Shown here in pieces: positions 14,822 to 22,209 of a stretch of 64,000 bases of DNA (position 1 is its first letter; each line of letters begins with the position of its first letter). Both the position numbers and the translations under genes were made by a program. The stretch lies in the IMG/VR virus record IMGVR_UViG_3300006927_000001, positions 17,874-81,873 of that record. One strand, given 5' to 3'. A model generated the notes under the pieces. It made no database searches, was not told where the DNA came from, and worked only from the letters and a program-made list of their open reading frames with translations. This stretch comes from a virus.

Positions 14822-14967
14822 ACTCCGAGTGAATTAATGTAATCAATAAAATCAGATACATAGTTTTCATGGAAAATATGACCGAAAGGAAATTTTTCCA
14901 ACCAAGCATCCACGGATTGTGATGTAAATAAAATTATCAATTTTTCACGAACTATCGCCTTATTCAT
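14818..14967 (-). CDS. unknown 49-residue protein
   Basis: ATG at 14967 lies behind AAGGAACTTGAGGT and the stop overlaps the methyltransferase start by 4 bases, so this is a genuine small gene. Sequence is hydrophobic/aromatic with balanced charges (FTSQSVDAWLEKFPFGHIF). No family recognised. Confidence 0.65.
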   Translation of the reverse strand: MNKAIVREKLIILFTSQSVDAWLEKFPFGHIFHENYVSDFIDYINSLGV

Positions 14968-14970
14968 ACC

Positions 14971-15237
14971 TCAAGTTCCTTCAAGTGGGTAATCACAATC
15001 TTGTATCCATGTATCAAATGAATAACACCAAGATCGCCCAGTGTGTCCTAACACACATTTGTAGCTTTTAAATTTAATACAAATTTCGTGGGTAGATCGT
15101 TCAAAACCTGGGATATGTCCTTTCGCATCTACATGAAATGTGTTAATCATTGCAGTCTTATTGGCTGCGTCACATGCTTTGTCAAAGTTGGTGTTTGTGC
15201 GATATATTCGAATTTCGATTTTTTCGTTCAATTTCAT
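14971..15237 (-). CDS. unknown small protein
   Basis: 88 residues; starts in a 4-base overlap with the thymidylate synthase stop. Beta-rich, with Cys-Tyr-Trp segments near the C-terminus (GRSWCYSFDTWIQDCDY). No family recognised. It is co-transcribed with thyA. Confidence 0.65.
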   Translation of the reverse strand: MKLNEKIEIRIYRTNTNFDKACDAANKTAMINTFHVDAKGHIPGFERSTHEICIKFKSYKCVLGHTGRSWCYSFDTWIQDCDYPLEGT

Positions 15238-16067
15238 ACTTCCAGTTCTCCAAAATCAATTGCGGGATGATACTTATACAGAGACAAGTACGCTGTCCAG
15301 GATTCAAAATCCTGATCATCTTTAAACTCTACGTGAACCATTGGTAACTTGTGAGGTGAACGTGAGAGTTGTGTAACAATACCCTCATGTTGGTTCTCAT
15401 AAATGTGAGCATCAGCAAAATTAGCAGACAATCCACCGACACTCAATCCTGACCACTTAGCCAAGAGATGCGTTAACAAAGCATATGATGCAATGTTCGT
15501 TGGAACACCAACAGGAAAGTCACATGAACGTTGATGCCAATGCATATGGATTTTACCACCATATACAACCACGTTCCATAAGACGTGACAAGGTGGTAAT
15601 GCCATACGCTCATGCTCATCTGGTCGCCAGGCTGATACAACCATACGACGATCATCGCCACCCCTTTTCAAAGCAGACAATACGTGATCAAGTTGCCCAT
15701 GAGCATTCCATTGAGCACCGTAGACTGGTCCAAGATCACCTTTTCGGTAGATTTGTTTGGCTTCAGGATCAAAGATTCCGCGATCATTGAGATTGTTTGC
15801 CCATTCTTTCCAAAATGTACAACCATTTTCCTCAAACTCAGCTTGAGTCATCCTCCCTTCAATAAATGAACGAAGTTCACCAGCCATCCCTTTCCACCAC
15901 ATTTGTCGTGTGGTAATGAACGGGAATCCATCAGCCAGGTCATGATCAAACCTGAGATGCGGAAGACCAATCGTTTTGTTCTTTGTTTGACCAGATTCTA
16001 TACGTGTTGGACGTTTTTCCACACCACGTGTATAAATACGACCCAAAAGATCTAAGTAAGCTTTCAT
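15234..16067 (-). CDS. thyA: thymidylate synthase (ThyA type)
   Basis: 277 residues, close to the normal 264 of bacterial ThyA. Converts dUMP to dTMP with methylene-tetrahydrofolate. The catalytic Cys is in ALPPCHVLW near residue 157; QRSCDFPVGVPTNIASYALL and FADAHIYENQ are the usual dUMP/folate-site signatures. Works with the dCTP deaminase at 52471 and the ribonucleotide reductase at 32079 in dTTP supply. Start and stop overlap neighbours by 4 bases. Confidence 0.97.
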   Translation of the reverse strand: MKAYLDLLGRIYTRGVEKRPTRIESGQTKNKTIGLPHLRFDHDLADGFPFITTRQMWWKGMAGELRSFIEGRMTQAEFEENGCTFWKEWANNLNDRGIFDPEAKQIYRKGDLGPVYGAQWNAHGQLDHVLSALKRGGDDRRMVVSAWRPDEHERMALPPCHVLWNVVVYGGKIHMHWHQRSCDFPVGVPTNIASYALLTHLLAKWSGLSVGGLSANFADAHIYENQHEGIVTQLSRSPHKLPMVHVEFKDDQDFESWTAYLSLYKYHPAIDFGELEV

Positions 16068-16561
16068 TTTAGTACCTCATTGACCCAAGCAGGTGAACGA
16101 CAAATCTTGTGAGCCAATTCATCGATTGTCATTTGTGGATTACGAGACAATATCTTTACTAAATGTTTCTTGTATTCTTCAGGTTTCGTTTCAATACGTG
16201 GTTGACTTGGAATTAGAACTATCGATTCAGTATCATCTAATTTTACGATATGAATTACAATAGTTTTCCAACCCAGCAACTTTGCCACATGTACCCGAGC
16301 CAAACCATCAATTAAGACGGCATTTGGACCCTGAGCACGACACAAGATTGGATTTTGCTGTCCAACTGACTCCATATTATCTTTCAGTTCTTTTGAACCA
16401 TATTGACAAGATCGAATACTCTCATAAACGATCTTGTCAATTGAAATCGTTTGAAGACCAGGTTTTAATTCACTATCATCTTCCGGGGGTGGAAGTTTGC
16501 TGACAGGTGCAATTAAGCAAATGCCACATGTCTGCAGAAATGATCTGCGTTCAACTTTCAT
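16064..16561 (-). CDS. short ParB-like protein with twin-arginine signal
   Basis: 165 residues from ATG 16561 (GGAA upstream). Residues 1-30 (VERRSFLQTCGICLIAPVSK) look exactly like a Tat signal: RRxFL followed by a moderately hydrophobic stretch. Residues 40-165 match the ParB/sulfiredoxin-like N-domain (NPILCRAQ..VLIDGLARVHVAKLLGW) and end just after KILSRNPQMTIDELAHKICRSPAWV, the same HTH segment as in the larger ParB at 45347. It is thus a shortened paralogue joined to a Tat-type leader. The leader could also be a plain internal helix if the start lies further upstream. Confidence 0.7.
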   Translation of the reverse strand: MKVERRSFLQTCGICLIAPVSKLPPPEDDSELKPGLQTISIDKIVYESIRSCQYGSKELKDNMESVGQQNPILCRAQGPNAVLIDGLARVHVAKLLGWKTIVIHIVKLDDTESIVLIPSQPRIETKPEEYKKHLVKILSRNPQMTIDELAHKICRSPAWVNEVLK

Positions 16562-16769
16562 AATATTTCCATGTTCGCCACGCATCCAAGGATGCTTGAT
16601 TCCAAAAAATTCTTGCACGTTCAAGTGAGGATGTACCAGCACATTCCCATAAATTCAATCCACCACATATTCCTACAAATTCACGGAAAAAACGTTTTCG
16701 TATTTCGCGATATTTTTGGTTGGTTCGTTTTGTCTGTTTGTTTGGGGTATCCCCTCCTGTCCAAGCAAC
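16551..16769 (-). CDS. possible small basic Cys-containing protein
   Basis: 72 residues from ATG 16769, preceded by GAGG within the acidic gene. Basic N-terminus, then FREFVGICGGLNLWECAGTSSLERAR. It fills the gap between the acidic gene and the ParB-like gene and overlaps both, which fits local gene packing, but the 89-base overlap with the acidic gene makes it less certain. Confidence 0.45.
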   Translation of the reverse strand, partial: VAWTGGDTPNKQTKRTNQKYREIRKRFFREFVGICGGLNLWECAGTSSLERARIFWNQASLDAWRTWKYYES

Positions 16770-16908
16770 TTTCATCCTCAACCTCCTCTTTAGATTCAGA
16801 ATCTTCTTCGTCCCAATCATCCTCAAATTCCTCAAATTCTTCGTCGCCAGCTTCATCTTCATCCTCTTCATCTTCGATCCAGCCATCGTCTTCAAGTTCT
16901 TCACTCAT
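16681..16908 (-). CDS. highly acidic small protein
   Basis: 75 residues; the first 45 are mostly Asp/Glu (WIEDEEDEDEAGDEEFEEF), the rest polar/basic. ATG at 16908 follows GGTGGTTAC and overlaps the stop of the zinc-TM gene by 8 bases. Such acidic proteins can mimic DNA or bind basic proteins, but no family can be named; the C-terminal 30 residues share DNA with another frame. Confidence 0.5.
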   Translation of the reverse strand: MSEELEDDGWIEDEEDEDEAGDEEFEEFEDDWDEEDSESKEEVEDESCLDRRGYPKQTDKTNQPKISRNTKTFFP

Positions 16909-17065
16909 GTAACCACCATTGTAAAAGGATTATTCCAACAAGCATACAAGACAAAACACAAAAAATCCAAAAAAGAAGTACATTGAATTTACGTTTGATC
17001 CAACAAGTTGTACAAGTATCTTCCTCTATCAAAAGAGTTTCTTGATCACATTTTGGACATTTCAT
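16901..17065 (-). CDS. small membrane protein with zinc knuckle
   Basis: 54 residues. MKCPKCDQET..DTCTTCWIKRK is a two-CxxC zinc ribbon, followed by one transmembrane helix (FNVLLFWIFCVLSCMLVGII). GGGAG lies 9 bases before the ATG, and start and stop both overlap neighbours. It is an inner-membrane protein with a cytoplasmic zinc domain, two genes away from the TatA-containing membrane-protein run. Confidence 0.75.
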   Translation of the reverse strand: MKCPKCDQETLLIEEDTCTTCWIKRKFNVLLFWIFCVLSCMLVGIILLQWWLHE

Positions 17066-17151
17066 TTTACTATTCTCCCTGTAACATTCGATCCGCTTCT
17101 TCCATCTTCCACAATTACACGAAACTTAACACCTTTTTGTTCAACATTCAT
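17062..17151 (-). CDS. unknown 29-residue protein
   Basis: ATG at 17151 and TGA at 17062 overlap both neighbours by 4 bases. The peptide (FRVIVEDGRSGSNVTGRIVK at its end) is polar and beta-like. Too small for family assignment; support is gene packing. Confidence 0.5.
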   Translation of the reverse strand: MNVEQKGVKFRVIVEDGRSGSNVTGRIVK

Positions 17152-17393
17152 TTGAATTCCTCCCAAACAAGTTCAAATGCACGAAACGCAGCAGGACGAA
17201 ATGCTGTATTCCCGCGAGCAAAATTGTTCACCAATTTAACAGTCCCTTGTTGATGCTCTTCTTCATACTCAGGATCAAGAACTTCAATTGCCCAAGTATT
17301 GATGGCATCAAGTTCTTGTCCAAGTTTTTTCATTTCAGCTTTGATTGTTTCAACCCGGCGAGCTTTGCGATAGGCAGCAGTCTTAATGTCCAT
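17148..17393 (-). CDS. unknown helical protein
   Basis: 81 residues from ATG 17393, which has GGAGG at 8 bases; the ATG at 17408 lies before that site and is not used. Helical N-terminus (ETIKAEMKKLGQELDAINTWAI) likely coiled coil, basic C-terminus. No family recognised. Confidence 0.7.
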   Translation of the reverse strand: MDIKTAAYRKARRVETIKAEMKKLGQELDAINTWAIEVLDPEYEEEHQQGTVKLVNNFARGNTAFRPAAFRAFELVWEEFK

Positions 17394-17397
17394 TTTG

Positions 17398-17508
17398 TCA
17401 TCCTCCATATACGATGTAAATACCAGCGATCACAGTAAATGATACCAAAATCGCTATAAAACTAACCACACCTGTAAGCATGAAACTATCCAAAGTTTCA
17501 GCTTTCAT
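17398..17508 (-). CDS. single-span membrane peptide
   Basis: 36 residues: short polar N-terminus, then one membrane helix (GVVSFIAILVSFTVIAGIYI). Start and stop overlap neighbouring genes by 4 and a few bases. It lies two genes downstream of tatA, so it belongs to a run of tiny membrane proteins. Confidence 0.6.
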   Translation of the reverse strand: MKAETLDSFMLTGVVSFIAILVSFTVIAGIYIVYGG

Positions 17509-17600
17509 CTTAGCTGGCCAAGGTTGATAAGGGCACCTTCATCACTGATAAATGTATTGTCTTGATCACGTACTAGTCGAATAACGATTTCACTTTTCAT
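17505..17600 (-). CDS. unknown 31-residue protein
   Basis: Begins inside the 3' end of the TatA gene (11-base overlap) and ends in a 4-base overlap with the next. Polar, beta-like (SEIVIRLVRDQDNTFISDEG). No family; support comes from packing and protein-like composition. Confidence 0.5.
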   Translation of the reverse strand: MKSEIVIRLVRDQDNTFISDEGALINLGQLR

Positions 17601-17766
17601 CGTCCAAGCTCTCCTCAATACATTCACGTGCTTCTTCAGCACCTTTACGAAGTTCCGAAAAACTACGACCGATGTTCTTTGCAACGCTCGGCAAGCGATT
17701 TCCAAAAAACAACAAAGCAATCCCAGCAATAATGAACAATTCAACGTGGCCCGGCATACCGATCAT
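17590..17766 (-). CDS. tatA: TatA/TatE-like twin-arginine translocase subunit
   Basis: 58 residues with the complete TatA plan: short N-terminus with a polar residue (Glu9), one membrane helix (LFIIAGIALLFFG), the FFGNRLPSVAKNIGRSF signature with the FG hinge and Leu-Pro, an amphipathic helix to about residue 42 and an acidic tail. Cellular TatA is usually 65-90 residues, so the tail is short. TatA subunits oligomerise around TatBC to move folded RR-signal proteins across the inner membrane. Overlaps both neighbours (ATGA upstream). No TatC is seen, so it would rely on the host's. Confidence 0.85.
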   Translation of the reverse strand: MIGMPGHVELFIIAGIALLFFGNRLPSVAKNIGRSFSELRKGAEEARECIEESLDDEK

Positions 17767-17909
17767 TTGTTAAGCCTTTCAATTTCTTTGTTAGCACATT
17801 TCTCATAAAAGTAACCCATTAAAGCATTATAAGTGTTGAATACTTTATGAGTTGCACATTCTTTACAAATTTCACATGTGCGTCCCATCTTTGTTTTGTA
17901 CGCTGGCAT
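17763..17909 (-). CDS. small Cys-rich (zinc) protein
   Basis: 48 residues from ATG 17909, with GAGG six bases upstream; an earlier ATG at 17960 has no site. RTCEICKECATHKVF..GYFYEKCANKEI gives CxxCxxC plus a later Cys, a plausible zinc knuckle. Stop overlaps the tatA start by 4 bases, so the two are coupled. Confidence 0.65.
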   Translation of the reverse strand: MPAYKTKMGRTCEICKECATHKVFNTYNALMGYFYEKCANKEIERLNK

Positions 17910-17946
17910 GTTCGACCTCTGAATTTGTACATGATCGTCACTTGAA

Positions 17947-18192
17947 TCAAACATGTTCAATCCTCACCCAACAGGCTAAAAAGGCTTGTTTGCAACCACC
18001 ACTGACATCTTTACTGAAATGTAATTTACGATCCCACCGATCAGCGGCAGCCATACGTATCAATTGATCCTCGATCGATCGCCTAAACTCATGGAATCCT
18101 TCTTCAGAACGTGCAATCTGGATTGCGGCGGCAATGTCTTTCAATGTAAGGGCTTGTGTACCCTCAACATCGATCTCATCCTTGGTCTTCAT
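17947..18192 (-). CDS. unknown small protein
   Basis: 81 residues, charged helical (LKDIAAAIQIARSEEGFHEF..IEDQLIRMAAADRWDRK). No family recognised. Begins the run of tiny genes leading to tatA. Confidence 0.65.
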   Translation of the reverse strand: MKTKDEIDVEGTQALTLKDIAAAIQIARSEEGFHEFRRSIEDQLIRMAAADRWDRKLHFSKDVSGGCKQAFLACWVRIEHV

Positions 18193-18212
18193 GCTTTAAC
18201 CTTTGGTATATT

Positions 18213-18284
18213 CTAAGTAAATTGATGATATTGACACGTAATTGATTCCAATCCAATCACCGGTGCATCAGGTCCAGCAATCAT
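18213..18284 (-). CDS. possible 23-residue peptide
   Basis: ATG at 18284 overlaps the upstream stop by 4 bases; the frame stops at 18213. Short, without motif; supported only by the coupled start and by filling an otherwise empty gap. Confidence 0.35.
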   Translation of the reverse strand: MIAGPDAPVIGLESITCQYHQFT

Positions 18285-18640
18285 CGCCAATCTTTTCTTT
18301 GCTTAATATTGCGACGAATAGTTTCTTTTTCTGCTACTGTACCAAAAGTACTGTCAAAGTTTTCTTTGTAAGCAAGCATCCAAGCGTCCAACAACCCTCG
18401 CCCCATCAACATTTTTCCTTTCTTGCTTTTAATACTAGACAAATCGATACCTAATTTAATAGCAGTATCACAAACAAAACGACGTGATTCTAGTTTCAGT
18501 TTATGTGGTCTAATTTTGGGACCACGTATCCTTGCCAATTCTTCACAAAGACGTATTATTAGTAAAACGTCCTGTTTATTTGGCATCCTTTTTGGTTCTA
18601 ATTTCTCATTCATCAAAAAATTAGCCCATTTATCAATCAT
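18281..18640 (-). CDS. unknown basic helical protein
   Basis: 119 residues, basic and helical, with KQDVLLIIRLCEELARIRGPK and a Lys/Arg-rich C-terminus ending in NIKQRKDWR. Coupled by 4-base overlap to the nuclease gene upstream. May bind nucleic acid; not assigned to a family. Confidence 0.7.
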   Translation of the reverse strand: MIDKWANFLMNEKLEPKRMPNKQDVLLIIRLCEELARIRGPKIRPHKLKLESRRFVCDTAIKLGIDLSSIKSKKGKMLMGRGLLDAWMLAYKENFDSTFGTVAEKETIRRNIKQRKDWR

Positions 18641-19569
18641 ACTCCCCTTCCGGTCATTTTACGCAGATACTTTGCTTTAGGTGAATCACCTTCAAAGATA
18701 GCTGCTTGTGCAGATAAAGTTTCACAACGCTCATCTGATTTTTCACGTGTCATCTGACGGAAGATATGTCCACTTTGAATAATATCCCAAAGAGCCTTAT
18801 ATTCGTTGAACACACTTATTTGAAAGTCTGGAGTGATCTCACATCGATGCTGAGCTACACGTGGCTTATCACCCCATGCAATCTGATCAATAGAAGTCAT
18901 CATTTTTCCACCAACTGGAACACCAGTGATCCAACCGTAGGTTGCTAATTGAACAGCCCAAGTATGTTGTTTGACTTCAAGATTTGGAATCGAATTGTAT
19001 GCAAAGTCACCTTCAAACATGACATATGCATCTTTATGAGGACCATTTACACGTCCAGTAATTGCACGTATGTCAATGTATCCACCAACAGGTGAAGCTT
19101 TAGAGCAATACCCATTGACTTTCCAATCATGTGTTACAGGAAATTGTGGGAGTACATAAGACAAATCAGGTTTTCCAAGCAAAGGAACACCATTGATGTC
19201 TTGTTGAGCAGTAAATTCCATTCGTATGTCTTTGGCTTTACTAAGTGTTGACATCAATGAACGAAGTGCACCACTTGACGTGTACATTTCCATGACTTCA
19301 CGACCAGCTTTCCAAGCAAAATCAAGATTTTGAGATTCCACTTGTGTCGTCATGAGACTATCAAGATCAAATTGTTCATTTCCTTTTCCAAAGATAGCAT
19401 CATGAATATAACACTTGACATAGGCATCAAATGCAGAACCCACCGACATTGGTTCAGTTTGCGGATAACGTGGAGGACGATTATCTGCTAGATACTGAAG
19501 AAAGTATTTCTCAGTGTTAACACGCCAAACACCAAGAGCAGACGGACTCAAATATTCAGGGATTCTCAT
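18637..19569 (-). CDS. PD-(D/E)XK nuclease (RecB/Cas4-like)
   Basis: 310 residues from ATG 19569. LSPSALGVW..EKYFLQYL at the N-terminus and SVGSAFDAYVK resemble PDDEXK_1 proteins; the core is GVPLLGKPDLSYVLP..THDWKVNGY, giving the D..DxK metal site, and a helix with QLATYGW follows. Such enzymes process DNA ends in phage recombination. An in-frame extension to a TTG at 19650 would add a CEPKVCTRC element, possibly a zinc or iron-sulfur ligand set, so the true N-terminus is open. Confidence 0.8.
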   Translation of the reverse strand: MRIPEYLSPSALGVWRVNTEKYFLQYLADNRPPRYPQTEPMSVGSAFDAYVKCYIHDAIFGKGNEQFDLDSLMTTQVESQNLDFAWKAGREVMEMYTSSGALRSLMSTLSKAKDIRMEFTAQQDINGVPLLGKPDLSYVLPQFPVTHDWKVNGYCSKASPVGGYIDIRAITGRVNGPHKDAYVMFEGDFAYNSIPNLEVKQHTWAVQLATYGWITGVPVGGKMMTSIDQIAWGDKPRVAQHRCEITPDFQISVFNEYKALWDIIQSGHIFRQMTREKSDERCETLSAQAAIFEGDSPKAKYLRKMTGRGV

Positions 19570-19692
19570 TTTTTTCCACGCCTTACAACGGGTACAAACT
19601 TTTGGTTCACAAACTTCACCTTGTTGGTAGTCATGTACAATGAGACACAACCCATGATCCCTGATCCAATCATACTGTCGTAGGGAAAAAGA

Positions 19693-19842
19693 TCAATGAG
19701 CATTTTTGTATCTTTCACATAAAGATCGATCGGCTGGACCATATACAACTTTCTTACCGTCCCAGACACACCAAACCGGTGACCTATAGACACCGGATCT
19801 GTATCTTGGTTGCGGGTTTCTAGCTCTGACAATCACGAGCAT
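19693..19842 (-). CDS. unknown 49-residue protein
   Basis: ATG at 19842 with AAAGGTAAAGCT upstream. SPVWCVWDGKKVVYGPADRSLCERY reads as a compact beta-strand domain with two Cys. Another longer frame covers the same DNA but lacks a ribosome site and protein-like composition. In the same frame as the nuclease extension beyond its TGA, which is noteworthy but probably chance. Confidence 0.65.
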   Translation of the reverse strand: MLVIVRARNPQPRYRSGVYRSPVWCVWDGKKVVYGPADRSLCERYKNAH

Positions 19843-19898
19843 AGCTTTACCTTTCTGTCGTCTGTCATTTCAACAAGTCCTTTGTCAATTAAATCGAT

Positions 19899-20078
19899 CT
19901 AATAATCATTCTTCTGCCTTTGATCTTCAAATTGGATAAAAGGAGATACAACACGTAAAACAGCTACACCGTCAATACAAACCCAGAGCTTATGACCTAA
20001 TGTTCCAATTTGAACACCCACAACTTTAGAAGCAGTGTAATCTTGTAAAATGATCTCTTTCCCATTCTTATCCAACAT
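19899..20078 (-). CDS. unknown 59-residue protein
   Basis: ATG at 20078 with AAGGAG about 12 bases upstream. Beta-rich (VVGVQIGTLGHKLWVCIDGVAVLRVVSP), resembling small domain proteins that carry a substrate-like surface, with polar tail. Not in a recognised family. Confidence 0.65.
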   Translation of the reverse strand: MLDKNGKEIILQDYTASKVVGVQIGTLGHKLWVCIDGVAVLRVVSPFIQFEDQRQKNDY

Positions 20079-20139
20079 TATTCAGACTCCTTACGAACAC
20101 GGATCGGTCACAACCACATCGTTCACATACTTCACTCAT
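20068..20139 (-). CDS. possible 23-residue Cys-rich peptide
   Basis: Overlaps the DNA ligase stop by 4 bases and the next start by 11. SEVCERCGCDRSVFVR has CxxCxC, a possible metal knuckle. Small but well embedded. Confidence 0.4.
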   Translation of the reverse strand: MSEVCERCGCDRSVFVRSLNNVG

Positions 20140-21152
20140 GAGCGTGCATACCTCGCATCACGTGGAACACCATCATCCGTGAGCCCCTTATAAGCAAACC
20201 TGATCTGCGATCCAATGGGAAAACGTGGATTGTGGCATGAAATTACAATTTCCTCAGGATGCATTCGACCTTCATGGAAAGCATCATCATAACTTTCACC
20301 ACTATGCATCGCACGTTCAGAATCAGTAAAACCACTGATTCCAAATCTTTCACCCTGGAATTCAACAAGAACTGTCCCCATGAGTCCACAAAGTTTACCT
20401 TCACGTCCCCATGTATAGCCAACCACTTGTCCAACATCAAGCTTGAGCTTGGTCACTTTGAGAAGATGCTTAGATCGAACTGTACCATAAAAGGAATCGG
20501 GACTACGAAGCATGAGTCCTTCACCTTCTTTAGAAGTTTCTTGATACAACATCTCATTTAGAACATTTCGAGCCACAGTTTCATTGTCTGGAAGTCGACT
20601 TTGCGAACCACGCATTGGGAGATCACGAATCATGTATTGAAATTGTTGGACAGCAGAATTGACTTTATTTTGAAGAAAAGTCAAACAATCATCAAGAATA
20701 ATGATCTTTTCAAAATTTGGATTATTGATTCGTCCATTTTGAAACAACATCAATGGTGAAGGTTGTTCAAATGTGACAAATTGGATTTTACTCCAACCTG
20801 GACCAGGTAGGAGTGTTGAAACAATTTTTCTTGTTTGTTGAAAGTTTCCACGACCAGACCATAATTCACCATCCAAAAGCATTCCAGTTGGTAAACCATC
20901 TAAAAACCAATCGGGTGCATGGATCACATTACCGTAACGTGACCATAGACCTGTTGCAATTGGACGTTCGAGATAACGCTCATCTTTTTTATTGTTGGCC
21001 CAAGGAACTTCAATCTTTGGAATACCACGAGAAGCTCCGCCATCCCATATGCAGCGTTGGCCATCATACTTTGTTGATACAAACCAGCCACCAATTTTGT
21101 GCTTGCTTGGATTATAAACTTGGGCCAACATAACGAATTCACGGTTGATCAT
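20136..21152 (-). CDS. ATP-dependent DNA ligase
   Basis: 338 residues. Motif I is STKYDGQR with the adenylated Lys28; LLDGELWSGRG is motif III, EGEGLMLRSP motif IV and LLKVTKLK motif V, followed by an OB-fold-like C-terminal part. Seals nicks with ATP through a ligase-AMP intermediate. Typical size for phage ligases (about 300-480). Last step partner for the DNA polymerase and exonuclease genes here. Confidence 0.93.
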   Translation of the reverse strand: MINREFVMLAQVYNPSKHKIGGWFVSTKYDGQRCIWDGGASRGIPKIEVPWANNKKDERYLERPIATGLWSRYGNVIHAPDWFLDGLPTGMLLDGELWSGRGNFQQTRKIVSTLLPGPGWSKIQFVTFEQPSPLMLFQNGRINNPNFEKIIILDDCLTFLQNKVNSAVQQFQYMIRDLPMRGSQSRLPDNETVARNVLNEMLYQETSKEGEGLMLRSPDSFYGTVRSKHLLKVTKLKLDVGQVVGYTWGREGKLCGLMGTVLVEFQGERFGISGFTDSERAMHSGESYDDAFHEGRMHPEEIVISCHNPRFPIGSQIRFAYKGLTDDGVPRDARYARS

Positions 21153-21213
21153 TTAATAATACTCCCTACTCAACGCCAGTAATTTTCACGTGTAACGTAA
21201 AAATAGAAAGAAA

Positions 21214-21276
21214 TTACGTCAGTTTGATACAAGCAGGTATCAAACCCAACAATCCTAGGAATCCACGTCTTTGCAT
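21214..21276 (-). CDS. 20-residue Tat/lipoprotein-signal-like peptide
   Basis: ATG at 21276 has a strong AAGGAGAG site 8 bases upstream. The whole peptide is a signal sequence: QRRGFLGLLGLIPAC, with twin Arg, hydrophobic core and a Cys in a near-lipobox context (LIPAC), then only four residues before TAA. Either a genuine mini-lipoprotein or decoy routed to the Tat system, or the remnant of a longer exported protein. Ribosome site and spacing argue against chance. Confidence 0.6.
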   Translation of the reverse strand: MQRRGFLGLLGLIPACIKLT

Positions 21277-21278
21277 GG

Positions 21279-21470
21279 TTATCTCTCCTTGAAGATTTTC
21301 AGAATATCGGATTCAGTATCAACGATCACGGGTTTTCCTTTAGGTGAATCCATGAAAGTTCTAACATTTGCTCCTGAACCAAGTTCAATGAGTTCGTTAA
21401 TACACTCATTACATGTATGATCACACATAATATTGTCACAAGAATTTCTACTACATTGTAGCATACTCAT
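21279..21470 (-). CDS. small Cys-rich protein
   Basis: 63 residues. The N-terminal CSRNSCDNIMCDHTCNECI has five to six Cys and a His, likely binding one or two zinc ions. The C-terminus is polar. Start overlaps the stop of the third sulfotransferase-like gene. Function unknown. Confidence 0.7.
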   Translation of the reverse strand: MSMLQCSRNSCDNIMCDHTCNECINELIELGSGANVRTFMDSPKGKPVIVDTESDILKIFKER

Positions 21471-21991
21471 GAGGGCACCTCCAATGAATAATCAAATTGT
21501 TTGAAATCTCTATAAGCCCACCGACAAACAGCCCCAACATTTGCAAGATCACCATAGTAATCTTCATTAAAAGGTTTTGACACATTCAAGTGTTCCATGT
21601 TCATAGGTAGATCAGCATCCTTCAAACATGATTCTATGTACTCAAGTTTCCAATACTGATAAGGGTGTTTGAATTTCTCCATCATTGTACTGATAGAAGA
21701 ATTCCAAGGATTCTGTATCAAAGATGTTTGAACAAAATCCTTCCACATGATATCTTCGTAGTTAGCCAACCAATGCAAGTACAAAGAAATCGCACGTGTA
21801 TAAGGATTACGAACCACAACAAAGTATGGTCCTGTTTCTCCGTATGGTAAATGTATACCGTGTTTCTCAATCGTACCATTTAATTGTGGACCTAAGATCA
21901 CTTGTCCCGGCGGACAAAGGTGACGATGAAGAGACGATGAACCCGTTTTACAGGGTGTCAGTATAATTCTACCATCTGGTAATCGAATCAC
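21467..21991 (-). CDS. sulfotransferase-like protein, copy 3
   Basis: 174 residues. The clearest of the three: LTPCKTGSSSLHRHLC is a proper 5'-phosphosulfate-binding loop and VVVRNPYTRAISLYLHW the 3'-phosphate site. LHRHLCPPGQVILGPQL is shared with the gene at 10426, so these are paralogues separated by about 11 kb. Predicted PAPS-dependent; acceptor unknown. Confidence 0.75.
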   Translation of the reverse strand: MIRLPDGRIILTPCKTGSSSLHRHLCPPGQVILGPQLNGTIEKHGIHLPYGETGPYFVVVRNPYTRAISLYLHWLANYEDIMWKDFVQTSLIQNPWNSSISTMMEKFKHPYQYWKLEYIESCLKDADLPMNMEHLNVSKPFNEDYYGDLANVGAVCRWAYRDFKQFDYSLEVPS

Positions 21992-22206
21992 GGCTCTACT
22001 GCTCCTGAAAGTTTTTTATTGACTTCCTGAACAATAGGAAGAAAATTTTTGGTAAATGCTTTACCATACTTGCCCGTTTGCTTATATAGCAAATGCCGTG
22101 TGGCTTTTTGATCGTCTTCTGATAAGAGATCATATTGACGAACTAGATCTGAAATCCCCATCAAAGCAATTTTCAATTTGGCGGCAACATCTATCACTTG
22201 TGGCAT
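21988..22206 (-). CDS. unknown small helical protein
   Basis: 72 residues, all-helical and basic (LLSEDDQKATRHLLYKQTGKYGKAF). Sits between the sigma-like factor and the sulfotransferase; coupled to the latter by a 4-base overlap. No family recognised. Confidence 0.65.
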   Translation of the reverse strand: MPQVIDVAAKLKIALMGISDLVRQYDLLSEDDQKATRHLLYKQTGKYGKAFTKNFLPIVQEVNKKLSGAVEP

Positions 22207-22209
22207 GTT

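Noticed and set aside
19566-19832. 88-codon frame overlapping the nuclease start
   Set aside because: No ribosome site and unlikely composition; a different frame (19693-19842) has AAAGG and reads like protein.
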